This document shows positions 1-4,979 of a DNA stretch of 8,097 nt, piece by piece; position 1 is the first letter of the stretch; the number at the start of each line of letters is the position of its first letter. Below the pieces are notes generated by a model, which ran no database searches, had not been told where the DNA came from, and saw nothing but the letters and a program-made list of their open reading frames with translations. Source of the stretch: Rhodocyclaceae bacterium (GTDB lineage Bacteria > Pseudomonadota > Gammaproteobacteria > Burkholderiales > Rhodocyclaceae); the NCBI GenBank assembly GCA_030682595.1, contig JAUXNZ010000026.1, forward strand, positions 1 to 8,097, read 5' to 3'. The position numbers were made by a program, and so were the translations under genes.

Positions 1-2
1 GG

Positions 3-455
3 CCGAACATCGAGATCAAACCGGCCGCGGGCCGCGAAGAGGCTACCGGGGAGGTGGTGGGCCGTTGGTTGGCCGAGCATTGGAGCGGCGCCGGGGTGAT
101 CTCCAGCTTTTCCGAAAAGTCGGCGCTGGCGGCACGGCGCGTACTGCCGCAATTCCCGCAGGCGCTGCTGGTGGAGCGCTTGCCGGCCGATTGGCGCGCC
201 CGGTTCGATCGCCGGGGTGCATGCGCCGTGCATCTGGCGGCGGACCACCTGACGCCGCAACAGGCCGCCGCCCTCAATGACGCCGGCGTCACCTGGGCGG
301 CCTACACGGTCAACGACCGCGCCCGCGGGGAGCGTCTGTTCGCACTCGGCGCGGCGGCGCTTTTTACCGATCGGCCCGACCTGTGGTTGCCGGAAGAGAT
401 GTGGGCGCCCGCCCCTGAAAAAATCCGTGCGCGAGAGGCTTGCTCGCCTGATTAA
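3..455 (+). CDS. ugpQ: Glycerophosphodiester phosphodiesterase, C-terminal part (5' end outside window)
   Basis: This partial gene has an open frame from base 3 (150 codons) to TAA at 453-455. The family hydrolyses glycerophosphodiesters to glycerol-3-phosphate and an alcohol, and UgpQ is the cytoplasmic member. The visible part starts with NIEIKP, the conserved metal-binding strand of the GDPD TIM barrel. It continues with ISSFSEKSAL (the SSF strand motif), VHLAADHLTPQQ, then AYTVND and FTDRPDL, the last barrel strands. About 100 N-terminal residues, including the catalytic His motifs, are missing because the window begins inside the gene. An internal GTG at 54 is not the real start, since the conserved NIEIKP lies upstream in the same frame. 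The -35 region of the tRNA-Asp promoter overlaps the last codons. The family call is firm. The symbol ugpQ, rather than another short GDPD paralogue, is probable from the overall resemblance of the C-terminal half. Confidence 0.85.
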   Translation, partial: PNIEIKPAAGREEATGEVVGRWLAEHWSGAGVISSFSEKSALAARRVLPQFPQALLVERLPADWRARFDRRGACAVHLAADHLTPQQAAALNDAGVTWAAYTVNDRARGERLFALGAAALFTDRPDLWLPEEMWAPAPEKIRAREACSPD

Positions 456-467
456 TTCTGCTAGAAT
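440..467 (+). promoter_or_regulatory. Promoter of tRNA-Asp, extended -10 type
   Basis: The -10 box TAGAAT (462-467) is preceded by TGC (459-461), giving an extended -10. A weak -35, TTGCTC (440-445), lies 16 bp upstream inside the end of the preceding CDS. The discriminator after the -10, CCGCGCCC, is GC-rich, as is typical of stringently controlled stable-RNA promoters. Transcription would start near 474, leaving a leader of about 24 nt before the tRNA. Nearly the same element stands before the tRNA at the other end of the window. The boxes are read directly; promoter activity is inferred. Confidence 0.65.
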
Positions 468-497
468 CCGCGCCCTTGATGTCGATGAAGTCCACGT

Positions 498-574
498 GGA
501 GTGGTAGTTCAGTTGGTTAGAATACCGGCCTGTCACGCCGGGGGTCGCGGGTTCGAGTCCCGTCCACTCCGCCA
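498..574 (+). tRNA. tRNA-Asp (anticodon GTC)
   Basis: This is a 77-nt tRNA gene. The acceptor stem GGAGTGG pairs with CCACTCC, followed by discriminator G571 and an encoded CCA (572-574). The D-arm contains AGTTGGTTAGA. The anticodon stem CCGGC/GCCGG encloses the loop CTGTCAC, with GTC at 532-534, which reads the Asp codons GAC and GAU. The T-arm contains GGTTCGAGTCC. The sequence is very close to E. coli tRNA-Asp as I recall it. The gene lies 42 nt after the phosphodiesterase gene and 80 nt before thrS, and is followed by a terminator-like hairpin. Confidence 0.98.
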
Positions 575-590
575 CAAAATAAATGCAAAG

Positions 591-628
591 CAGGGTGTCC
601 GGGCGATCGGGCACCCTGTTCTTGTTTT
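591..628 (+). terminator. Stem-loop with U-rich tail between tRNA-Asp and thrS
   Basis: The arms CAGGGTG (591-597) and CACCCTG (612-618) pair perfectly. The stem extends inward with T598-G611, C599-G610 and C600-G609, for 10 bp around an 8-nt loop (601-608). The tail TTCTTGTTTT (619-628) is U-rich. This has the form of an intrinsic terminator for the tRNA-Asp transcript. Because I see no good promoter between it and thrS, it may instead act as a partial terminator (attenuator) controlling read-through into thrS. The loop carries no Thr anticodon-like triplet, so it does not resemble the E. coli thrS operator. Confidence 0.65.
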
Positions 629-631
629 GGG

Positions 632-647
632 CCTTGGAGCCTTGGAG
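632..647 (+). promoter_or_regulatory. Tandemly duplicated Shine-Dalgarno of thrS
   Basis: The 8-mer CCTTGGAG occurs twice without a gap (632-639 and 640-647). Each copy carries GGAG. The second, GGAG 644-647, stands 7 nt before the ATG at 655, which is ideal spacing and fixes that start. The first is 15 nt away and too distant to serve this ATG well. Confidence 0.7.
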
Positions 648-654
648 TACTAGC

Positions 655-2565
655 ATGCCGATAATCACGCTGCCCGACGGTTCGCAACGCACCTATCCCC
701 AGCCGCCGACCGTGGCCGAGGTGGCTGCCTCGATCGGTGCCGGGCTCGCCAAGGCAGCGCTCGCCGGCAACGTCGATGGCAAGCTCGTCGATACCGCGCA
801 CCGCATCGGGCAGGACGCCAGCCTCGCCATCATCACCGACAAGGACCCTGCCGGCCTGGAAATCATCCGTCATTCGACCGCGCACCTTCTGGCCTATGCA
901 GTCAAGGAACTGTTTCCCGAAGCGCAGGTGACCATCGGTCCGGTGGTCGAAAACGGCTTTTATTACGATTTCGCCTACAAGCGCCCGTTCACGCCCGAAG
1001 ATCTGGCCGCGCTTGAAAAGCGCATGGCCGAACTGGCGAAAAAGGATTTTCCCGTCACCCGCGAAGTGTTGCCGCGTGACCAGGCGGTCGAGTTTTTCAA
1101 GTCGCTGGGCGAGCACTACAAGGCGGAACTGATCGCGGCGATTCCCGCTGGCGAAGACGTTTCGCTTTATCGCGAGGGCGATTTTGTCGACCTGTGCCGC
1201 GGTCCCCACGTCCCGTCCACCGGCAAGCTCAAGCATTTCAAGCTGATGAAAGTCGCCGGCGCCTACTGGCGCGGCGATCCGAAGAATGAACAATTGCAGC
1301 GCATTTACGGCACGGCCTGGGCGAAAAAAGAGGAACTCGACGCCCACCTGCACATGCTCGAAGAAGCGGAAAAGCGTGACCACCGCAAGCTGGGGCAGCA
1401 ACTCGACCTGTTTCATTTCCAGGAAGAGGCGCCGGGTTCGGTGTTCTGGCATCCCCACGGCTGGCGCCTGTTCCTCGACCTGATCGGCTACATGCGGCAG
1501 CGTCAGGAAGACGCCGGTTATGTCGAGGTGAATACGCCGGATGTCATGGATCGTGCGCTGTGGGAGCTTTCCGGCCACTGGTTCAACTATCGCGAACACA
1601 TGTTCACGACGCAGACCGAGGATGAGCGCGTCTTTGCGCTGAAGCCGATGAACTGCCCCGGCGGCGTGGCGCTGTTCAAGCAGGGCATCAAGAGTTATCG
1701 CGACCTGCCGCTACGCATGGCCGAATTCGGCAAGGTGCATCGCTACGAACCGTCGGGCGCGCTGCATGGCCTGTTGCGGGTGCGCCACTTCACCCAGGAC
1801 GATGCCCACATCTTCTGCACCGATGAGCAGATGGAGGAAGAGTGCAAGAGCGTGGTGGCGCTGATCCTCGACATCTACAAGGACTTCGGTTTCGAGCGCG
1901 TGCGCATCAAGCTGTCCACCCGGCCGGAAAAGCGCATCGGCGCGGATGAAACCTGGGACAAGCTGGAGAGTGCGCTGTCCAACGCGCTCGATCACATGGG
2001 CATGGCGTATGAGCTGTTCCCCGGCGAGGGCGCTTTCTACGGCCCCAAGCTGGAGTTCGTGCTGCGTGACGCGATCGGCCGCGACTGGCAGTGTGGCACC
2101 TTGCAGGTCGACATGAACCTGCCCGAACGTTTCGACATCCACTATGTCGCCGCCGACAATACCCACAAGCGGCCGGTGATGCTGCATCGGGCGCTGTTCG
2201 GTTCGCTGGAGCGCTTTGCCGGCATTTTGCTCGAGAATTATGCCGGTGCCCTGCCGCTGTGGTTGTCGCCGGTGCAGGCGGTGGTGATGAATATCTCCGA
2301 AGCCCAGGCCGACTATGCCGAAAGTGTGGCGAAAATGCTGCGCGCGGCCGGTTTGCGCGTCGAATGTGATTTGCGCGGCGAGAAGATTAACTATAAAATT
2401 CGCGAACATAGCCTGTTGAAGCGGCCCTTTCTGGTGGTTGTCGGCGACAAGGAAAAGGCTGCCGGGTTGGTCGCTTTACGTGCCCGAGGCAATCAGGATC
2501 TCGGGCAGATGCCTACCGGTGCGTTGATTGAACGTTTGCTGCAGGAACGCGACAGCAAAGCGTAG
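655..2565 (+). CDS. thrS: Threonyl-tRNA synthetase (ThrRS)
   Basis: This cytoplasmic class II synthetase attaches threonine to tRNA-Thr. The product is 636 aa, near the 642 aa of E. coli ThrS. An N-terminal TGS domain (about 1-62) is followed by the editing domain with H73/H77 in HSTAH and C181/H185 in CRGPH, the site that clears Ser-tRNA-Thr. The catalytic core carries the zinc ligands C334 (MNCPGG), H385 (DDAHIF) and H511 (MLHRA), at the same numbers as in E. coli. Motif 2 contains R363 (VHRYEPSG) and motif 3 R520 (GSLER). The anticodon-binding domain runs from about 535 to the end. The start at 655 is chosen by the GGAG 7 nt upstream and the family N-terminus MPIITLPDGS. An in-frame ATG at 583 has no ribosome binding site and would add 24 unrelated residues. 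infC follows 34 nt after the stop, so co-transcription is likely. No Thr-anticodon-like operator of the E. coli kind is visible. Confidence 0.98.
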   Translation: MPIITLPDGSQRTYPQPPTVAEVAASIGAGLAKAALAGNVDGKLVDTAHRIGQDASLAIITDKDPAGLEIIRHSTAHLLAYAVKELFPEAQVTIGPVVENGFYYDFAYKRPFTPEDLAALEKRMAELAKKDFPVTREVLPRDQAVEFFKSLGEHYKAELIAAIPAGEDVSLYREGDFVDLCRGPHVPSTGKLKHFKLMKVAGAYWRGDPKNEQLQRIYGTAWAKKEELDAHLHMLEEAEKRDHRKLGQQLDLFHFQEEAPGSVFWHPHGWRLFLDLIGYMRQRQEDAGYVEVNTPDVMDRALWELSGHWFNYREHMFTTQTEDERVFALKPMNCPGGVALFKQGIKSYRDLPLRMAEFGKVHRYEPSGALHGLLRVRHFTQDDAHIFCTDEQMEEECKSVVALILDIYKDFGFERVRIKLSTRPEKRIGADETWDKLESALSNALDHMGMAYELFPGEGAFYGPKLEFVLRDAIGRDWQCGTLQVDMNLPERFDIHYVAADNTHKRPVMLHRALFGSLERFAGILLENYAGALPLWLSPVQAVVMNISEAQADYAESVAKMLRAAGLRVECDLRGEKINYKIREHSLLKRPFLVVVGDKEKAAGLVALRARGNQDLGQMPTGALIERLLQERDSKA

Positions 2566-2594
2566 CGATCTTTTTTTAAATTTTCAGGAGATTT
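2532..2594 (+). promoter_or_regulatory. thrS-infC junction: imperfect hairpin, T7 tract and U-rich infC leader
   Basis: TTTGCTG (2535-2541) pairs with CAGCAAA (2553-2559) across an 11-nt loop. Three more pairs follow after a one-base bulge, so the stem reaches into the thrS stop codon. A run of seven T (2571-2577) starts 7 nt after the stem, followed by AAATTTTC and the infC Shine-Dalgarno. The gap between stem and T run is too large for a good intrinsic terminator. The unusually AU-rich tract in a GC-rich chromosome could instead be an enhancer of infC translation bound by ribosomal protein S1. Function is inferred. Confidence 0.35.
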
Positions 2595-2602
2595 GAGCCA
2601 TA
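2586..2602 (+). promoter_or_regulatory. infC ribosome binding site with ATA start codon
   Basis: AGGAG (2586-2590) lies 9 nt before ATA (2600-2602). An in-frame TGA at 2594-2596 leaves only GCC between the stop and ATA. The residues encoded right after ATA match the conserved IF3 N-terminus. No ATG, GTG or TTG exists in this frame before GTG 2666, which would delete conserved sequence. The site therefore decides the start. Confidence 0.85.
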
Positions 2603-3130
2603 GCCCAAGATAAGAAGCAGCGCGTCAATGAAGAAATCACGGCCCCCGAAATCCGTTTAGTCGGGGTGGATAGCGAGCAACTCGGTATATGTTCAGTTCG
2701 TGAGGCGTTGCTGAAAGCGGAGGAGATCGGAGTCGATCTGGTCGAAATCGCGCCGATGGCAGACCCGCCGGTCTGCCGGTTGATGGACATTGGCAAGTTC
2801 AAATATCAGGAAGCCAAACGCGCGGCAGAGGCGAAGAAGAAACAGAAAATCGTCGAGGTCAAGGAAATCAAGTTTCGTCCGGGTACGGACGAGAACGACT
2901 ACCAGATCAAGATGCGCAATATCATCAAGTTTCTCGGTGAAGGCGACAAGGCAAAGATCACCCTGCGTTTTCGCGGCCGCGAGATGGCGCACCAGGAAAT
3001 CGGCATGCGCGTGCTGGAGCGGATCAAGTCCGACCTCGATCAGCTGGCACTTGTCGAGCAGTTCCCGAAGATGGAAGGCCGGCAGTTGGTGATGGTGCTG
3101 GCACCGTCGAAGAAGCAAGTAAAGCCGTAA
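2600..3130 (+). CDS. infC: Translation initiation factor IF3, ATA start
   Basis: IF3 binds the 30S subunit, keeps it apart from 50S and checks the start codon and initiator tRNA. The product is 176 aa (E. coli 180). The N-domain (about 8-75) contains the family stretches NEEITAPEIRLVG and GVDLVEIAP. A lysine-rich linker helix (about 72-90) and the C-domain (about 86-172), with KEIKFRP and KITLRFRGREM, follow. I place the start at ATA 2600. A start at GTG 2666 would give 154 aa and lose the conserved RVNEEITAPEIRLVG segment. In E. coli infC starts with AUU, and IF3 represses its own translation by rejecting non-canonical start codons. AUA should be rejected in the same way, so the same feedback is probable here. 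rpmI follows after a 100-nt spacer, as in other proteobacteria. Confidence 0.95.
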   Translation: MAQDKKQRVNEEITAPEIRLVGVDSEQLGICSVREALLKAEEIGVDLVEIAPMADPPVCRLMDIGKFKYQEAKRAAEAKKKQKIVEVKEIKFRPGTDENDYQIKMRNIIKFLGEGDKAKITLRFRGREMAHQEIGMRVLERIKSDLDQLALVEQFPKMEGRQLVMVLAPSKKQVKP

Positions 3131-3217
3131 GTGGTGGGCAGTATCAAGCAGTACCAATAAGCGGTTGTGGGTTGTTGAAGCGTTCCCGGATCGGGAGCCA
3201 CCCAGCACCGTGTTAGA
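3131..3217 (+). promoter_or_regulatory. infC-rpmI spacer, candidate L20 autoregulatory leader
   Basis: This spacer has no coding content of its own. It holds a direct repeat GCAGTA (3138-3143 and 3148-3153). It also holds a hairpin TCCCG-GAT-CGGGA (3184-3196) that can be enclosed by TGGGT (3168-3172) pairing with ACCCA (3200-3204). In E. coli, L20 binds structured mRNA just before rpmI and represses rpmI and rplT. This spacer is at the equivalent position, but I cannot show that the structure mimics the L20 site on 23S rRNA. Confidence 0.3.
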
Positions 3218-3241
3218 AAGGAGATCTTCGATGCCGAAGAT
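3218..3241 (+). promoter_or_regulatory. rpmI translation-start hairpin beside the Shine-Dalgarno
   Basis: AAGGAG (3218-3223) is the Shine-Dalgarno, 7 nt before ATG 3231. Directly after it, ATCTTCG (3224-3230) pairs perfectly with CGAAGAT (3235-3241). This 7-bp stem has the 4-nt loop ATGC, which contains the start codon. It could hold the start codon away from the ribosome until opened. The pairing is seen directly; regulation, for example by L20, is inferred. Confidence 0.5.
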
Positions 3242-3428
3242 GAAGACGAAGAGTGGTGCCGCCAAGCGCTTCAAAGTGCGCGGGTCGGGCAGCATCAAGC
3301 GTGCGTGTGCGTTCAAGCGCCACATCCTCACCAAGAAAACCACCAAGGTGAAACGTCACCTGCGTGGCGTGCTGACGGTGCATGAGTCCGACGTCAAGTC
3401 GGTTCGCGCCATGTTGCCCAACGGTTAA
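3231..3428 (+). CDS. rpmI: 50S ribosomal protein L35
   Basis: L35 is a small basic protein of the large ribosomal subunit that contacts 23S rRNA. The product is 65 aa, the same length as in E. coli. It begins MPKMKTKSGAAKRFKVRGSG, contains the family stretch KRHILTKKTTKVKRHLRG, and ends near SVRAMLPNG. It is rich in Lys and Arg throughout. The start is fixed by AAGGAG 7 nt upstream and the family N-terminus. A longer open frame upstream from GTG 3165 adds 22 unrelated residues. The stop TAA (3426-3428) overlaps the Shine-Dalgarno of rplT, which begins 12 nt later, so the two genes are likely translated in a coupled way. In E. coli both are repressed by L20. The start codon lies in a hairpin loop (see the 3218..3241 entry). 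Confidence 0.97.
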   Translation: MPKMKTKSGAAKRFKVRGSGSIKRACAFKRHILTKKTTKVKRHLRGVLTVHESDVKSVRAMLPNG

Positions 3429-3440
3429 GGAGAGCACAAC

Positions 3441-3800
3441 ATGTCACGAGTCAAACGCGGTGTAACGGCGCGCGCGCGCCACAAGAAAGTTCTCGATCAA
3501 GCCAAGGGGTATCGCGGTCGGCGTTCCTCGGTCTATCGCGTCGCCAAAGAAGCGGTGATGAAGGCGGGGCAGTACCAGTACCGCGACCGTCGGCAGAGAA
3601 AGCGTCAGTTTCGCGCCCTGTGGATTGCCCGGATCAACGCGGCCGCCCGCGAACTGGGCATGAAGTACAGCACCCTGATGAATGGCCTCAAGAAGGCCTC
3701 GATCGAAGTGGATCGCAAGGTGCTGGCCGATCTGGCCGTGTTCGACAAGCCGGCTTTCGCCGCGATTGCGAACCAGGCCAAGGCGCAACTGCCGGCCTGA
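3441..3800 (+). CDS. rplT: 50S ribosomal protein L20
   Basis: L20 binds 23S rRNA early and is essential for the first steps of 50S assembly. In E. coli it also represses translation of its own operon. The product is 119 aa (E. coli 118). The long basic N-terminal arm, starting MSRVKRGVTARARHKKVL with KGYRGRRSS, is the RNA-binding extension. The globular half carries RQRKRQFRALWIARIN, a hallmark of the family, and a helical C-terminus ending KAQLPA. AAGGAGAG (3427-3434) lies 6 nt before the ATG and overlaps the rpmI stop codon. A small hairpin forms over the stop codon (3794-3810), and a terminator-like stem-loop follows at 3824. Confidence 0.98.
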   Translation: MSRVKRGVTARARHKKVLDQAKGYRGRRSSVYRVAKEAVMKAGQYQYRDRRQRKRQFRALWIARINAAARELGMKYSTLMNGLKKASIEVDRKVLADLAVFDKPAFAAIANQAKAQLPA

Positions 3801-3810
3801 ATTTCAGGCT
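3794..3810 (+). promoter_or_regulatory. Hairpin across the rplT stop codon
   Basis: GGCCTGA (3794-3800) pairs with TCAGGCT (3804-3810) around a 3-nt loop, with one G-T pair at the base. The stop codon TGA (3798-3800) lies in the 5' arm, so ribosomes finishing rplT would melt it. CGGCC (3793-3797) can alternatively pair with GGCCG (3824-3828) of the next stem-loop, making the two structures mutually exclusive. The role is inferred. Confidence 0.35.
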
Positions 3811-3823
3811 GAAACAACAGGAT

Positions 3824-3861
3824 GGCCGCTCAGGTAACAGTGGGCGGCCTTTCTGGTTTTT
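3824..3861 (+). terminator. Terminator/attenuator-like stem-loop before pheS
   Basis: GGCCGCTC (3824-3831) pairs with GGGCGGCC (3842-3849): six GC-rich Watson-Crick pairs, then T-G and C-G, around a 10-nt loop. The tail is TTT at 3850-3852, then an interrupted U-rich stretch with TTTTT at 3857-3861. It lies in the rplT-pheS gap, where E. coli has the pheST attenuator, but no Phe-rich leader peptide precedes it here. It may be a leaky terminator for the rpmI-rplT transcript. Confidence 0.55.
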
Positions 3862-3907
3862 GGTAGCAAGATTTCGGGTGTCCCATTTTTCGCAGCCATG
3901 CCGCTTC

Positions 3908-4954
3908 ATGAATAATCTGGAACAACTGATCGCCCAGGCGACGGCCGACTTCTCCGCCGCCAACGAAATTCCGCGGCTCGAAGAGGTCAAGGCGGCCTAT
4001 CTGGGCAAGGAGGGTTCGCTCACCGCCCTGCTCAAAGGCCTGGGCAAGCTGCCGCCAGAAGAGCGCAAGGCGGCGGGCGCGAATATCAATAGCGCCAAGG
4101 CGCAGGTCGAGTCTCTGCTTACCGAACGGCGCGAAGCGCTACGGAACGCCCAGCTCGAAGCCCAGTTGGCGGCCGAGGCCTTGGATGTGACCCTGCCGGG
4201 ACGCGGCCCGAGCCGCGGCAGCCTGCATCCGGTGATGCGCACGCTTGAGCGGATCGAGCAACTGTTTCGCTCGATCGGTTTTGAAGTAGCCGATGGCCCG
4301 GAGATCGAAACCGACTGGCATAATTTCACCGCGCTCAACACGCCCGAGAACCACCCGGCGCGGTCGATGCACGATACGTTCTATCTGCTTGATGCCGCTG
4401 GCAATGTGCGCGAAGACGTCCTGTTGCGCACCCACACCAGCCCGGTGCAGATTCGCACCATGCTGGCCCATGCCGAAAAATACCGGCATCTCGACAGCAT
4501 GCCCGAGATCCGCGTGATCTGCCCCGGGCGGGTGTATCGCGTCGATTCCGATGCCACGCACTCGCCGATGTTTCACCAGGTCGAGGGGCTGTGGGTCGGC
4601 GCGAACGTCAGCTTCGCCGATCTGAAAGGCGTGGTCGCCGATTTTCTGCGCCGCTTCTTCGAAAGTGACGACCTCAAGGTGCGCTTCCGCCCCTCGTTCT
4701 TCCCCTTCACCGAACCGTCGGCGGAGATCGATGTCGCCTTCATGCATGGCCCGATGGAAGGCCGCTGGCTCGAGATCGCCGGCTGCGGCATGGTGCATCC
4801 GAATGTGCTGCGCTGCGGCGGCATCGACCCGGAAAAATACACGGGCTTCGCCTTCGGCTTTGGCCCGGATCGCCTGACCATGCTGCGTTATGGCATCAAC
4901 GACCTGCGCCTGTTTTTCGATGGCGATTTGCGTTTCCTTTCGCAGTTTCACTGA
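3908..4954 (+). CDS. pheS: Phenylalanyl-tRNA synthetase alpha subunit
   Basis: PheS is the catalytic subunit of the alpha2-beta2 enzyme that charges tRNA-Phe in the cytoplasm. The product is 348 aa (E. coli 327). An N-terminal coiled-coil region (about 1-95, rich in Glu, Lys and Ala) is the tRNA-binding arm. Class II motif 1 lies near HPVMRTLERIEQLF (107-120). Motif 2 is the stretch from VICPGRVYRVDSDATHSP to MFHQVEG (203-227). Motif 3 is at 313-337, starting GFAFGFGPDRLTMLRYG. A315 corresponds to E. coli A294 of the phenylalanine pocket. The start at 3908 fits the family N-terminus MNNLEQL. The open frame continues upstream without a stop into rplT, so 3908 rests on homology. No Shine-Dalgarno is visible, and an out-of-frame ATG at 3898 opens a 5-codon frame overlapping the start. 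pheT follows 25 nt after the stop. Confidence 0.97.
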   Translation: MNNLEQLIAQATADFSAANEIPRLEEVKAAYLGKEGSLTALLKGLGKLPPEERKAAGANINSAKAQVESLLTERREALRNAQLEAQLAAEALDVTLPGRGPSRGSLHPVMRTLERIEQLFRSIGFEVADGPEIETDWHNFTALNTPENHPARSMHDTFYLLDAAGNVREDVLLRTHTSPVQIRTMLAHAEKYRHLDSMPEIRVICPGRVYRVDSDATHSPMFHQVEGLWVGANVSFADLKGVVADFLRRFFESDDLKVRFRPSFFPFTEPSAEIDVAFMHGPMEGRWLEIAGCGMVHPNVLRCGGIDPEKYTGFAFGFGPDRLTMLRYGINDLRLFFDGDLRFLSQFH

Positions 4955-4979
4955 GCGCCACGCGCGAATCTGAATCGTC

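Noticed and set aside
54..455. GTG at 54 as the true start of a 133-aa protein
   Set aside because: The same frame is open to the window edge, and the conserved NIEIKP motif of the phosphodiesterase family lies upstream of it. The gene is truncated by the window.
583..654. In-frame ATG at 583 giving ThrS a 24-residue N-terminal extension
   Set aside because: It has no Shine-Dalgarno, begins 9 nt after the tRNA end and would run through the terminator-like hairpin. The GGAG at 644-647 and the family N-terminus support ATG 655.
517..1599. 360-codon antisense open frame opposite tRNA-Asp and thrS
   Set aside because: It runs through the tRNA gene and opposite conserved ThrS domains, and no family is recognisable. 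It is a shadow of a GC-rich gene.
3822..3866. 14-codon frame MAAQVTVGGLSGFW in the rplT-pheS gap as a PheM-like leader peptide
   Set aside because: It matches E. coli PheM in length as I recall it, but has a single Phe codon, overlaps the stem-loop instead of preceding it, and its only AGG lies directly against the ATG, so translation is unlikely.
3848..3907. Phe-codon-rich stretch in frame with and directly before pheS
   Set aside because: Five Phe codons occur, but there is no stop before pheS and no start with a ribosome binding site. The T-rich spacer explains the TTT/TTC codons.
3620..3907. Extended PheS start within rplT
   Set aside because: It would translate rplT out of frame. The family N-terminus begins at ATG 3908.
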